Below, in pieces: positions 12,201-24,701 of a DNA stretch of 64,000 nt; position 1 is the stretch's first letter, and each line of letters begins with the position of its first letter. The stretch is from Klebsormidium nitens. Taxonomy: Eukaryota; Streptophyta; Klebsormidiophyceae; Klebsormidiales; Klebsormidiaceae. The stretch is from NCBI GenBank assembly GCA_000708835.1, contig DF237082.1, positions 35,679 to 99,678 on the forward strand, in the 5' to 3' direction. The translations under genes were made by a program, and so were the position numbers. Under the pieces are notes generated by a model. It was not told where the DNA came from and ran no database searches. It worked only from the letters and a program-made list of their open reading frames with translations.

Positions 12201-15200
12201 AGTTCAAATCGAAAAAAACTCTGTTGTGCTCGAGTTCGTCATCCTCCAGGTTCACTGCAATGTATGTACCTCGAAACCTCGCTCGCCCGCGCACTCATCA
12301 CACAAACCTTCTGTCGAAACTTCGCTCGCCCATTCATCACACAAAACTTTCCTCCCACATTAGGCGCTGCCGCCGACGAGAAGCAGATGATTGCGGCCCA
12401 CTTTTTGGTGTTCCTGCTGGCGGCCTATCAGCACCGTGTCCACGTGGCACTCGGAGACACGCCCGCAGGGCGCTACCGTCCAGTGCCCATCTCTGCGGCG
12501 ATGAAGGACGCGTGGCGGCCCATGACGTACGACAGCGTTAACCAGTGGACGTGGCTCGACCACGTGCGCTTCTGGTTCTACAGGTAACCGGCACCGCTCC
12601 TGGTGTACCCAATGTCGCTCTCGGACATTTCTTCGATACGGTGATTGCCGTCTGCTTCGAGAAAATCTGCCTGATCCTGAAAAAAGACGGACGGAGGAAA
12701 CTCGCCTTTAAGGCTCAGCACGTTGCTTGTCAAAGCTCGTTTCGCAGGAGTCGAGTGACGCTTGTAGGATGATGTCGAACCTTTGTTTTTGTGTCCACAC
12801 CATTTTGGTGGCAAGCAACCCCGTTTTATAGCTTCCGGAGGCAGCAGAAAATGAGTAGTCTTGTCCGTCAAATCCATTTTCCGTAAAAACTCGAACCCCT
12901 CCCATGGATCATGACGGCAGCGACGTTCCTTGTCACTTCCCTGTTCACATCCCGACGGTGTCAAACATTCCGCAGGCACCTGCTGCTGCTCGTCTTGACA
13001 CTCGTCTTCGCGACGGGGTCCCTCAACTACGACCTGCTCCACTTCGGCTACCTCGCCTTCTCGCTCGTCTTCTTCCGCATACGCAGCCAGATCATGGACA
13101 AGGGGAACGCCATCCTCAACTTTTTGCGCCTGTACAACTTCCTGCTTATCATCGCATCGCTTATCTACCAAGCGCCCGCGTTTGAGTACAAAACAGCGCG
13201 CTCGTGCAGCCTGCCGTACGACATCTGGAACATCATTGGGCTGTACAAGTACGAGTATGGTGAGGAGCAGGCGACGGCTCTGGCGAAGTGACTTCTCTTG
13301 AATCTCTGGTTGGTGTTATGAGATTTGAAGTCTGGAGTCGGGGATACGTGACACTGGTTTTGAGTTGAGTAGATTGGGTAGCTTTTTCCACGCTAACTGT
13401 CAACTAGGCATAAAATAAAGACCGACCGTTCAGGACGGCGTTCTAGATGGAGGAGAATGCGTTGCCCCTACTTTGTTTGTCCCCGGGAAACAACTGTGGC
13501 CGGCTAGTAGTCCGTTCTGGACAAAGTGACCGGGCGGCCTTTGATAAGTCTTCACTTTTCATCTGCAAAGGCAAAGCAAAGCCGACTGTTTCTTGGGCTT
13601 CAAGACATTTGAGCTAGCAAACATTCAACATGAAGGCAATCCCTGGTATTCCCCAACCACTCTAAGGTTTTAGTCCGAAGTCCTTTTCTGTGCCCGCAGG
13701 CGTGACAATGAGCGCACAGGGCGCCCTGGTGGACATGATTATCTTCTCCGCGGTCGCCCTTCAATCTTGGGTCTTCACCACCCCCGAGCACGCCCAGGTG
13801 CGCCAGTATCTAGAGGCGGAAGAGATGTACGCGCGTGCGCAGGCGCACGAGCGGCGCGCGGACTGGAAGAAGCAGGAGCTCCAGCGGATCCAACGGACGG
13901 AGGAGGTGAAGCGGAACCGGCGGGCGCAGGTCAACAAGATGAAGAAAGACATCGTGCAGATGAAAACGCGGTTAGACTTCCTTAACAGCGCGGTTACGCC
14001 GTCCCCGCAGCCGTCGTTTGAGCTGCAAGAACAGCGGGTCGAGGGGAGACCGGCCTCGCGAAAGCTGGACTTTGCTTCCGAAACCCCCCCTCGGGAGCCC
14101 AGCTTAGCAACCCCCCCGGGGAGGCGCCCCGAGGGGTTGGCTCTGCAAAGACGGACTCGGAGTATGGAGAGCGTGCTAGGAACAGACGGGGGGTCGTCTA
14201 AGGAAGCGTTCGGCAGTCCGGAAATAGAACCTGAGGCCCTGTATGCGGAACCTACGGTCCCGGCGCGGTTAGGCAACGGACGCATGTCGCAGCTTGACAG
14301 GGCCACGTCGGACTCGGAGGTCGCCCGGCGGAACGTCCGGCTGCTTGCCGGGATGCACTTTCTGGGCGACGGGATCACGCAGGTGCAGACTTTGGGAAAT
14401 CGCGCGCTCGCGAATCTGGTAGACTATCTCAAACTAGATGAGGAACAAGACGAGGCGGAAGGGGAGCTGTTTGGCGCGGTGCCGATCGTTCACGCGGTTG
14501 ACGCCGAGGACCCGGTTCTAAACGAGAGCCCCCGACAGCGCGAGGAGAAGCCGAGCGAGAAACCGGCCCCCGCGCTGCGGCGGTCCGGCAGCTGGCCGCG
14601 CTCCGTGGGGGAGGAACCGGGGCGGAAAAAGGGGGAGGGCGGCAGCGTTGGGGACTCGATGCGGCAGCTGGGGATCATCGCGGGCTACGTGGCGCGGCTG
14701 CTGCGCGCCAACACCCACGTGGTCTGCTACGCGCTTTTCGTCGTCGTGTTCGTGTGGAACTTCAGCCTGCTGACGTCAGCATACGGCGCGGCGCTGTTCG
14801 GGTACGTGCTGCTCGCGAGCCCGGGGCCGGGGGGGGTGTTCTGGCTCGGGGTGCTCATTTACACCGAGTTCAACATCCTGGTCCAGTACACGTACCAGAT
14901 CCCCGTCAGCAACAGCTGCAAGATCGTCGACCCCGCGAGCGGGTGGGCCAAGCTCATCGAATACTGCGGCATCCGAAGTTACCAAAACTCGTTCTTCCTG
15001 AGCGTGCTCCCGCTCTTCCTCGTCTATCTCGCCACTCTAGTTCACAGCTCGCTGACGAAACGTGACGGGGAGTGGACGCTCGTCAGCGGGGATACGATCT
15101 TCGGGTCCCGCAAGCGAACCTCGCGAGACATTGAAACCGGGTCGAGTTTCGGGTCGGGCCTAACCGGGTTCGCAACCTGGACCGGCTCCCTGCTGCACCG

Positions 15201-18200
15201 CTTCCGGATGTTCTGGCAGGGGATCGTTTCCGGTTGCGAAGCACCCCCCCATTTCGTCTTACTCACGATGCGCGTGAGTAAGTGGCCGGAGGGGGGAATC
15301 CAGCCCGAGAGCATCGAGGCCGGGATGAACCGGCTGCTGGCGGCCGTTCACACTGAGGGCGCGCGCTTCGGGCCCCGCCGTGTAAATACCCCCTCCGGGG
15401 GATCCCTCGTCCGCGTCGAGAGCATCGACCAGTCCCCCGACCGCCCAAACGAAGCCGTGGCTGTTCTCGAAGTCCTCCACGTGGCAGCGCCTCGCAAGCC
15501 CGGCAGCAAGGAGACGCTGACGCCCGCCGCTGACGTGGCAGCGGAGGTGCAGAGAATGCGCGAGGAGAAGCGCGAGCAGGTGTGCGGCTTTCCGTACCCG
15601 ATCGAGTCGGTGGTGGCGGGGGGGCGGCGAGAGGTTGACCTATACGCATATGTTTTCTTCGCGGATATGCTGAGTTTCTTCTTCGTGGCGCTGTTCTACC
15701 AGTCGGCGGTGGGCGCGCACAAGTCGATCTTTGCGGCGGCTTACGAGCAGGATCAGTTCCCCAAGGAGTTCGTCTACGTGCTTCTGGTGAGTGCACTTGT
15801 TTCTGAGAGTGTCAAATCGTCGGTTTTCTATTTGTCTGACAGTGCTTGGTCGTTTGCTGCTTCAAGGTGACACGGCTTGCACTAGGAAAGACAGTGCGGA
15901 ACTTTTTGAGGAAGGGTTAGTCAGCCAAATGGACGTGCTAGCTAATGCTGCGAGTAGAAGCTGAGAGGAAAGAGACGGAGCCTCTGGACTCATAATCCCT
16001 CCTGGAGCACTCCTGGACACCGAACTGGTTCATGCACTATACATTTCTGATTTCGGCTCCCCATTGGATTCTACTCAAACGTTGTATCTTTTACCAACTC
16101 GAGTCGCTTCTCCGTGCCTCTGGGTAAGAGTCTATAGTCGCTCTTTTGCTCAGACGCTCTTCAGCCTGATGGCCATCGACCGCATCCTGTACCTGTGCTC
16201 CTTTGCGCGCGCCAAGCTGGTCTACTACTTCGCGTCGCTCCTCCTCTTCACCGGCTACACCGTCCGTCTCTTCTGGAACCCGCGACTCGTCGACGGGCGT
16301 ATGACGTTCCAGCTCTTCTTTCTGTTGCGCGCACTTTCTCTCGGCCTCACGGCGACCCAGATCAAGTACGGCCCGCCGCGGGACTCCGCGCATGGGCAGT
16401 TCCTCATGCGGCGGGTGGACTATCTGCACTCGGTCGGGTTTACCATCTACCGGTAAGTACTACTTGCGAGAATAGGAGTCGGGTTCGGTTGTAGTAAAAG
16501 GATCAGAGTTCAAGCTGCCATAGAAGCGGCAATATGCAGAAATAGGGCATGGGTGAGAAACAGGTAGCAGCAGGGTTCCAACAATAGTTGCCTGCATGCG
16601 TACACCGACACTTCAACGCTAATCAAATGCAGAGGAACGAACTGTTGTTTTGAAAATCCACTACTACGATAAAGTTACGGCATGCGACTTCACTCTCCAA
16701 GTTTGTCCGTATCTTGTTGTGTTGACCAACTTCCCACAGATCCAACCATCTAACAAGCAACCTCTCATGAATTCGACCACCCAATGACACACCTCTCATT
16801 AACCTAACCAGCCAACGAGTACCTCCTATAAAGCTAACCAGCCAGAAAGCAACCTCCCTTATGTCAAACCAGCCAAATAATAACCTCCCCTAACCGTAAA
16901 CAGCCTCTGTTACTCGCCAGGGTGCTGCCGTTCGTCTACGAGCTGCGGACGGTCCTCGACTGGTCGTGCGCCAACACTGCGCTGATGCTCTACGACTGGC
17001 TCAAAATGGAGGACATCTACGCGAGCTTGTACACGGTCACGTGCGACCTGAAATTGAACCGGGAGCGGCACAAGCTGGGCAGCCGTCAAGAGTTCGCCTA
17101 CAAGTTCTGGTCGGGGTTTGTGGTGTTCCTCGCGCTGTGCACCACCATTTGGGCGCCCATGTGAGCGGTTCCCGCACCCTCACTGAAGACGATTTTCATG
17201 AAAGATACTGGTAGGCCAGGAATTCATCAGCCCCGACAAGCACCAGCATGGCAAATGCGGAGACTCACCCGCCCTGCTGGCCTACCCACCCTCCCTCTCA
17301 AAGTGACCCTATCCGTTCCACTTCGAATACCTGAAGTGTTGTTTTAGCTTACTGCTACCTTTCTGACGATCGGACTCCTATCACTGATTCTCATCTTCGC
17401 TTAGTGCTACCTTTCCAGAGATCGACTTCCTGAAGTCCCATGTGCTTGCAAATCACCAGGTCCGCGGGATCCAACCAGCCCGACATCTATTTCATGCGTT
17501 CCTGTTCCTTGAACCAGATCCGTTTCGTCAGCACTTGATCGTTGGTCTTTGATAGAAGGAGTTGGCACCTGCAGCACAGGGCTTTCTGCTGCACTCGATT
17601 CTATTCTTGTCCTTCCTGTCCGGAAAATTCACGTACTAGACTCCTCCTGTACGGCGCAGTTTTACGGTACGCGCGACAGAGCGACGTAGATTTGTCGATG
17701 CATCCCTGTGCTGCTATTAATGCCGCATCGAAAAAGTCCGGTCTTTTTCAATCGACGAAAAAGCTAAAGTCGCCTGCAGCCTTCCGTTGTGAGCTGGTTT
17801 TCTCGGCTTACAATCTTCTCGGGCCTTAAGGTTACAGCATCAATTTGAAACTAAGCAAGTACCGCTTCCCCCTGCCAATGGCAAAAGTCTGTATCAGCAA
17901 CGAAACCGAAATCCTTCACGATCTTCTCAGAATGCTTTCCATCCGGTCGCAGGGTGCTATTCAGCACGGGCAATCCGACCAACTACTACAACCCCATTCA
18001 GGACGTCCGTATGGCCGTGTATCTAGACACCCAGGAGGGCACGTTCCCCGTGTATGAGGCCGGGGCGCGCCGGCGCATCGAGTTCTACAAGCCCGCGGAG
18101 GACGCGTTTTTGCAGCCGTTTGATGTGCACGAAATTCAGCTCGTGTGCTGCTTCTCGGACGCGGATGCCATCTGGCAGGTGAGAAAGGGTTCGGGCTCAA

Positions 18201-20559
18201 ACCCTGGAATATCAAACTTTCAAATTTGAGATCTGTTTCAGCTTTGGAAAGTTGGCAAAATTCTTGTTTGCAAACCGCGCGTATGAATTCTGGCTATTGA
18301 GGTTTAGGCTGTGCGTTAGAGTGGAGTAGTGAGCGACTCGTGGGTTCTAGATCTGAGCATATGAATCCTGGATCCATGATTATGGTAACACGTTATACAG
18401 TCTTGGAGTTCGACTTTCCTTTCGAGAAATCACGGTTTCCGCTTTTCGGTCCTGGGCTCTTGAGCTCTTGCAGCTTTCGGCAACGGGTGCTCAATTGAAG
18501 ACCTTGAGTTCCAAGTCGTTGTTTGGTTTAAGGGAGTTCATTTGGTTCTTAGGGGAGTTCATCTGGGAAAAACCACCGAGGGCGGGATTGTGCCTCAGAG
18601 TTGCCGGCCGAGGTTTAGGGACCGAGAATATAGAGCTTAGGGAACAGCATGTGGCTTTCAACGGTGCCATCTTACTCTCACTCGTCCGCCAAGTCATACG
18701 CAAGCGTGGCAGACACTCCCAGCCGTACGCTCTGAACTCACCAAACCCCCTCCCCGTATCCACGCTCAGGTGCCCCCTCCGACACAGCGCAGCCTGGTCA
18801 AGATTCTCGCGCAGCCCGCCCAGCTGCGCACCGTTTGGACATTCACCCGCGCGCGTCCGCTGGAAAACGCAGTCGTGGCGAACGGAACGGACTACTCCCG
18901 GGAGAGCCCGCAAGAGGTCGCCGACATGCTCTCCCGCGTGCTCAACGGAACGGCGGATGCCGCCGGATTTCCGCACCTGTACCCGAAGTACTTCCGGCTC
19001 CCCGGGCTCGGCCCGCCGCGCGCGCTCGAGGGCACGCAGGTGCTGACGTCGTACTCGTTTGAGGATGCCGGCGTGCTCGCGTCTGCATGATTGTGCTGAC
19101 ATCACGCCTATCAGAACCAGTGTCTGCTCCTCCGGTGATCAGTAAATTTCGAAGTCGGTCATGTATTACACGGACGCATCACAAATTGCAACAATTACAG
19201 TTTTTGACGGTGATTTTTTAGGGTCCCACCATCTAGCATCAGGAAAGGACTGGCGTATCGTCTCCGTACTCGAAGATTACTGATCAGTCTTTAGATCATT
19301 CAGACTTGGGAACGAGCCAACTCTCTCGCCGCAGGGCTGACAGATCGCGGGCACCAATCTGATGCATCGGCGCTCGTCATGCGACTCTATACAAACAGGC
19401 GTCGATACGCAAATCTTTGCCGAGATTGACACCAGCCGACATTCCTGTTGCCGCAGGACATATTTTTGCGCGCCCCTCTTTGCATTACCGTCAACGAACG
19501 CTTACCAAGCATCCCATCTCCGGAAGGGGTAGGTATTGAACTCGAAAAAAGGGATACTAAGACTGAACAGAAGAGTTGCTGTCGCAGGATGTGTTTGTGG
19601 GCGGCAACCTGACGTTCCACGGCGGCCCCACTCCCTGGTGGTCCTTCGAGCGCTTTCCGGCGGAGGACGACACCGACCGGGACGACTGCCGCCACGAGGG
19701 GGGCCCGATGGCCGTCGCTGTCTCGGAAGAAGTGCCCGGTACGAAACAGACCAGCTCAATACCCTTGCTAACTGGAGTGAGCATGGTTTGTTTGGTCGCG
19801 TTCCACCATTCTTGTGAGCAATGACTGTCGTTGGAACAAATTTTGCTTCCCAGGGATGGCGAGTGTAATTCTTGAAGTTCTCACCCAGTTAGCTTTCCTC
19901 CGTAGCCTGCTTCTTTCAAAGCCGCGGGACTCTAGGGATATAGTGATCAACCTCAAAAGTTAACCGTTGGTTTTGCAGGCGGCTTCATTGGCACCACGCT
20001 GTCCAAGTTCGGCCTGGCAGGCTTGTACATTACGTTTGTGTTGGGCGTTCATCGGTTAGTCCGGCTGCAGTCGTCCGACTTGAGGATGAGGATCCCGTAC
20101 GAAAACTTCCCGTCATGTGACAGGTGGGTCGACCTTCGCCGCCCACTTAAAGTTTCGAATATGCGCTGTCTACGAAGGTGTCTGAAGCAATCTGGGCATG
20201 TGTGAAGTTGGTAATGCGAAGACGTTGGCAAGCCGCCCTGCTCGTAAATCCTCCTTCGATTACCACTGGATGCGACTTGAGCTTCTCTTAATGCGAGGGC
20301 CGTTTCCATGCCAGTAGAATCATGGCCAGATGCGAGGGCTGTTTCCATCTAAACAGAATCATGGCCGAGTATCCTTTCATTTCTGATGAAAGAAGCGGCC
20401 ATGCTTCCGTGCAGGTTGGTTGCGATCTGCGAAGATATATATGCAGCTCGGGCTGAGGGCGAGTTGGAGTTGGAAGAAGGATTGTTTTGGACGTTGATAA
20501 AGATATATCGATCGCCTCACATTCTTATGGAGTACACGAAAGCCGATAAGGTGGATTGA
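3230..20559 (+). CDS. PIEZO: PIEZO mechanosensitive ion channel (plant type)
   Basis: Exons: 3230-3310, 3738-3903, 4265-4395, 5156-5378, 5831-6023, 6413-6594, 6990-7065, 7473-7673, 8122-8311, 8885-9031, 9440-9604, 10063-11820, 12364-12583, 12976-13259, 13700-15786, 16154-16452, 16921-17160, 17953-18178, 18770-19039, 19588-19738, 19979-20123, 20415-20559. All joins are GT-AG and phase-consistent, giving 2525 residues without the start exon; Arabidopsis PIEZO1 is about 2,480. PIEZOs are trimeric, stretch-gated cation channels; in plants they act in roots or on vacuoles. Visible landmarks are many paired transmembrane helices, a Cys-rich CHGCWDCTEAND motif at about 11760, and the SALVE-like/RYLEAEE helix start followed by a charged coiled segment (13790-13990, beam region). 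The PF..ELR..LDWSC anchor motif is at 16925, the extracellular cap runs 17953-19738, and the last helix plus conserved C terminus (LRMRIPYENFPSCDR, SPHILMEYTKAD) run 19979-20559. Exons 12 and 15 are unusually long and carry low-complexity insertions. The first coding exon upstream of 3230 is not resolved. Confidence 0.95.
8288..8460 (+). repeat. Duplicated PIEZO exon 9 donor segment
   Basis: The exon end and splice donor around 8289-8325 (CGGCAGAGCCTGTACCAAGA, then the GTAAG donor) recur about 148 bp downstream at 8436-8470 with a few substitutions and one missing base. The downstream copy keeps a GTAAGC donor-like string, but the lost base puts it out of phase with exon 10. Confidence 0.7.
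9896..9943 (+). repeat. 22-bp perfect direct repeat in PIEZO intron
   Basis: The string CCCACATATGTTTACTCGTC followed by GA occurs twice without change, 26 bp apart, upstream of the acceptor of the large PIEZO exon 12. Confidence 0.85.
12271..12350 (+). repeat. Tandem duplication beside PIEZO exon 13 acceptor
   Basis: Two copies of about 40 bp (beginning TCGAAACCTCGCTCGCCC and TCGAAACTTCGCTCGCCC) lie 43 bp apart, just before the acceptor at 12363. Both end in a CATCACACAAA tract. Confidence 0.75.
16741..16905 (+). repeat. Degenerate ~31-bp minisatellite in PIEZO intron
   Basis: Five to six diverged units of about 31 bp, each with a (T)AACCAGCCA core and an ACCTCC core, run up to the acceptor of the exon at 16921. 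The array makes a long pyrimidine- and CCAACC-rich approach to the splice site. Confidence 0.75.
20291..20368 (+). repeat. 39-bp tandem duplication in last PIEZO intron
   Basis: Two adjacent copies start ATGCGAGGGC(C/T)GTTTCCAT and end GAATCATGGCC(A/G). They lie 46 bp before the last PIEZO acceptor. Confidence 0.8.
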
Positions 20560-21507
20560 ATTCAGCTGTCACTACCTGACCGTTACTGACATCTTTTTGA
20601 CAACCTGTTCCTATCATTGGTCAAACTCTTTGAAGCACTCGACGAGCTGCTGTCCGTCCCTCATTCAGTGCGTTCACACCGTCTAGATCTGATTCGATTC
20701 GATGAGGTGCATGTAGCTAGACGGGCCTACGTTGGTGATTCGAAACCGGCAATCATCAGATGCTGATATGCTTGCCTAAATCTAAGTTTCAAGTGCGTCA
20801 ACAAGGGAATCATGGTATGATGGTATGGCATTTGTGCCGTATGTCATGACTCTCGAGTTCATTTCAGTGAATGTCATACACAGTCCCTGCATTGAATACG
20901 GCTGGCCGGTGGGCTGCACGGTTGTAGATGCAGATGGCCAGGTTTACGATAGCAACGACACAAACAAGCTTTCCCTAAGTCAAGGCTGCGAGCCTAGGTA
21001 TGGCTGCCCTGCTCATGCTGTCATGCTGCTACAAAAGATGATGATCTCGGAGTGCTGGTGCAGCCGCCATTCACTGATGTGCAAGCTCATTTGAATGACA
21101 TCAGGGCCAGTACCTATGATGCTACTGTCTTACCAGTAGGTAGCAGCAATCATCTGCAATGCAGCGGTAGGGCCCTGTTATCGAAACGGTACAAGCCCAG
21201 TAGTTAGGCCACTAGGCTACCAGTACCTCTGTCGTAATTGAATAGAAAGACCACAACACGTAATGCACTGTATGACGTTCGATGCTTCAGTCATGCTAGC
21301 ATGGACGGCTCCGATTGGCTCATCGACAGTGGCAACTGTCGAACAGTGGAGAGTCCATCGTCTCTCGCGTGCATAATTGCCTTGGATTGTGTTGGAAGAA
21401 TTTTGCAATTCTGTGATCTTTTTGGATAGGCAAGCAACATTCTTGCTGGGTCCGTTCTCTTTGAATCTGCATTTCAGGACCGCCATTGTTGCTGCCAGAG
21501 ATCCGCC
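20560..21507. other. PIEZO-SHMT intergenic region
   Basis: No coding exon is supported. The open frame at 20825-21094 has no recognisable motif. Around 21175-21230 the minus strand has a tRNA-like promoter pattern (see the separate entry). The right end should hold the SHMT promoter and 5' UTR. Confidence 0.5.
21170..21232 (-). repeat. tRNA-derived (SINE-like) fragment
   Basis: The minus strand shows TAGCCTAGTGG at 21219-21209, which fits the RNA polymerase III A box. GGGCTTGTACC follows, then GTTTCGATAAC at 21187-21177, which resembles a B box. This order is typical of heads of tRNA-derived SINEs. The A-to-B spacing is about 32 nt, shorter than in a functional tRNA, and no cloverleaf closes, so I read it as a decayed retroelement head rather than a tRNA gene. 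Confidence 0.4.
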
Positions 21508-24500
21508 ATGGACAACGTCAAGTCATGGGGCCTGACGTCCTTGAAGGAGATTGACCCCGAGGTTTACAACCTGATTGAGCTGGAAAAGGCGCGCCAATGG
21601 AAGGGCATCGAGCTCATCGCGTCCGAGAATTTCACGTCGCAGGCCGTGATGGAGGCGCTTGGGAGCTGCCTCACAAACAAGTACTCAGAAGGTCTGCCAG
21701 GCGCGCGGTACTACGGTGGCAATGAGATTGTGGATCAGGTGGAAGTCCTGTGCCAAAACAGGGCCCTTGAGGCCTACTCCCTAGACCCTGAGAAGTGGGG
21801 GGTCAACGTGCAACCCTACTCTGGCAGCCCTGCGAATTTTGCGGCTTACACTGCAATCCTGAACCCCCATGACCGCATCATGGGGCTTGATCTGCCTTCG
21901 GGGGGCCATCTCACGCACGGATACTACACCTCAGGGGGGAGGAAGATCTCAGCCACTTCGATCTACTTTGAGTCCCTGCCGTATAAGGTGAACTCCCAGA
22001 CGGGGTACATCGACTTTGAGAAGCTGGAGGAGAAGGCGATGGACTTCCGGCCGAAGCTCATCATTTGCGGCGGGAGTGCATATCCCCGGGACTGGGACTA
22101 CGCAAAGTTCAGGGCGATTGCTGACAAGTGCGGCGCGATGCTGCTCTGTGACATGGCGCACATCAGCGGCCTGGTGGCTACCAAGGTGAGAGGTTTGTTT
22201 GGCGTTTCTTGCTGATGCAAGGAGATGCAGAATCTTGTCAGGTTCTGGTCTGAGATCCTCGGAAAGTGGTCACCTGCTTCTTACATGCTGAAGTTTGAAG
22301 GCTGCGTCGTCAAATATGATCAGGGGTGGTGGTCATATCACTCAACATTCCTTGGCCACCACTTCTGATCACGCAATACTCCAGCATTAGGTCATACTTC
22401 AATCAGCGAGCAATATCAAGCAGCACTTGATGCGATAAAGCACGCACATGAGAGCACTTGTCAAATCTCTCAAGAAGAGCTGTCGTTTTTGCTTGATGAT
22501 CAGGTACAGATCTCTCTCAAGAAGAGCTGTTGGTTTCGCTTGGTGATCACTGTTGAATTGTATCACCAATGCTCAGAGCAGCATTTCTCACACAGCCTAC
22601 CTATGTTATGGCAGAGGCAAAGCGGTCTGTGTGCAAACAAGCCTGCGAATTGTCCTACAGGAAGCGGCCAGCCCCTTCGAGTACTGCGAGATCGTCACTA
22701 CCACCACGCACAAGAGCCTGCGTGGCCCCCGCAGCGGCATGATCTTCTTCCGGAAGGGCCCTATGCCCCCCAAGAAGGGCCAGGCCGAGGGCGCAGTGTA
22801 TGACTTTGAAGACCGCATCAACTTTGCGGTGTTCCCCAGCCTGCAGGGTGGCCCCCACAACCACCAGGTAAGTTTGTTGCTGGGCGTCTGTGTTGGCTGC
22901 GGTTGTTTCGCACAAGTTTTCTTGCTTGAGAGTGCTTCTTTCCTGACCGGCAGAACTGAGATAGATGTGCTCCTAGAGAAAAGCTTGGTATAGTATGCTG
23001 TGACCGCCTGTCCTTTTGTTTCACCACCAGGCTATTGGTGGAACCTCTTTACGGAATCTGCCCCTCAATTATGTCTCGGATCTGATCTTGCATATGTCGA
23101 ATCACTAATGTATTGTTGAGTAAATTCATTCTGGCGTGATGATCCCCATGTCAGCGCGATGTCAGCAATCTGTTTATGATTGGTCCGTGGCCACACTTTT
23201 GTATCAGCTTCACCCTAATGCATGATGCGCGCAATCTTCAGATGCAAATTCTGAAGGATCACCAATCCTTTCATTTGTCCTTGATTGTGCTCACATGGTC
23301 TGTCATGGAGCCCAAAGGAGACCTCTTCCAACCCCCTGCAGATTGCTGCTCTGGCGGTCGCACTCAAGGCCGCGCAGACCCCCGCCTTCAAGGAGTACAT
23401 CAAGCAAGTCAAGTCGAACGCGGTTGCCCTGGCCACCGCTCTCACTGGCAAGGGCTACAGCCTCGTTACGGGGGGCACCGAGAACCACCTGGTGCTGTGG
23501 GACCTGCGCCCCCTGGGGTTGACCGGTACGGTTCAAACTCTCTGATTGATTGAGTCACAAAAACCCGGGTTTGCATAACTTGTGTCATTGCTCCCTGCAT
23601 TGATGGTGACCAACAGACTTTGAGATGGTCGCCGCTTGCTGAAGTAATATAGGGCATCGTCTCGCTTAGACTCTTTGAAGGGTCAGCCTCGATGCTGTTC
23701 GAATTCTGGTCAATGTGGTCACTGACATGATGCAGACATCAGTTTGGTCTTTCTGTCCAGCAGTGAGAAGCTTGGAGACGGCATTTTTCCTGAAGACTCG
23801 TTGGTGCTTGCCAAAAGTTCTGAATCTGGATTAGCGGAAACAAGATGTAATCTTCTAGTGCTCAGAGTCGGGAAAGGTAGGGTCGTCCATCTACTGGCTA
23901 GCCTGTGCCGTTTTTGGGTGCCTTACCTTTGCTCTTTTTGGTGCAGGTAACAAGGTGGAGAAGGTGTGCGAGCTGGCGCACATCACGCTGAACAAGAACG
24001 CCGTCTTTGGAGACAGCAGCGCTCTCTCCCCAGGGGGCGTCCGAATCGGTAAGTGCTCCCCTGCTGCCTACGTGTGTTCAAGAAAGCTTCTATGTCATTG
24101 CTTGCAAACGAATGCACCAAAGTGATTGTTCTTCCTTCTGTCTGCATCCGACTTGAATCGTGAACCTAAGCTACAAATGGCTCTCAGTATGCAGGCTCAG
24201 ATTTAGAAATGTCCTCCTTTTGCTGTATCCGCATTTCGAACTTGCAAGGACTGCCTTCTGGTCTGGTCTTCTCTGATGTGCGGAGAAGCCTTGGGCAGTT
24301 GAAGTTTGACATCATGCTCGTAGATCTAGCATCCGGTCCTTGAGTTGTATCAGAGGATACCGTCTGCACACTTTTTAGCTCCAGGGAAGTATTTTGACGA
24401 TATCCACCTTCGCCTGAGGGAAACGACTTTTTATGTATTGTATGTCCATCTTCCTTGTCCAGGGACTCCTGCCATGACGTCACGTGGCCTCAAGGACGCG

Positions 24501-24701
24501 GACTTCGCCCAGGTCGCGGAGTTCTTGGAGCGCGCCGTCAACATCACGCTTGCGGTCCAGAAGGAACACGGCAAGCTGCTCAAGGATTTCAACAAGGGCC
24601 TGGAAGGCAACAAGGACATTGAGACCCTGCGCGCAGACGTCGAGAAGTTTGCATCCTCGTTCGATATGCCAGGGTTCGACGCCTCTGCCCTGAAGAAGTA
24701 A
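21508..24701 (+). CDS. SHMT: Serine hydroxymethyltransferase, cytosolic type
   Basis: Exons 21508-22185, 22661-22867, 23342-23525, 23947-24048 and 24463-24701 join in frame to 469 residues, the usual length of plant cytosolic SHMT. The enzyme interconverts serine and glycine with tetrahydrofolate, using pyridoxal phosphate, and feeds one-carbon metabolism. Visible family blocks are [58 protein letters not shown] and [13 protein letters not shown]. The PLP-lysine motif [12 protein letters not shown] has the lysine at residue 244, with [14 protein letters not shown] near the C terminus. There is no N-terminal extension before MDNVKSWG, so a cytosolic rather than mitochondrial or plastid form is inferred. 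Introns are GT-AG. Intron 1 contains a hairpin and a short tandem repeat. Confidence 0.96.
22318..22372. repeat. Inverted repeat in SHMT intron 1
   Basis: About 19 bp at the left (TGATCAGGGGTGGTGGTCA) pairs with the right arm near 22354-22372 with three mismatches, leaving a loop of about 17 nt. Confidence 0.65.
22462..22555 (+). repeat. 47-bp tandem duplication in SHMT intron 1
   Basis: Two diverged copies with period 47 share TCTCAAGAAGAGCTGT and a GCTTG(A/G)TGATCA end. Confidence 0.7.

Noticed and set aside
13761-15796. Antisense open frames over PIEZO exon 15 (for example 13761-14378)
   Set aside because: Same cause; the sense frame carries the family sequence without a break over 695 codons.
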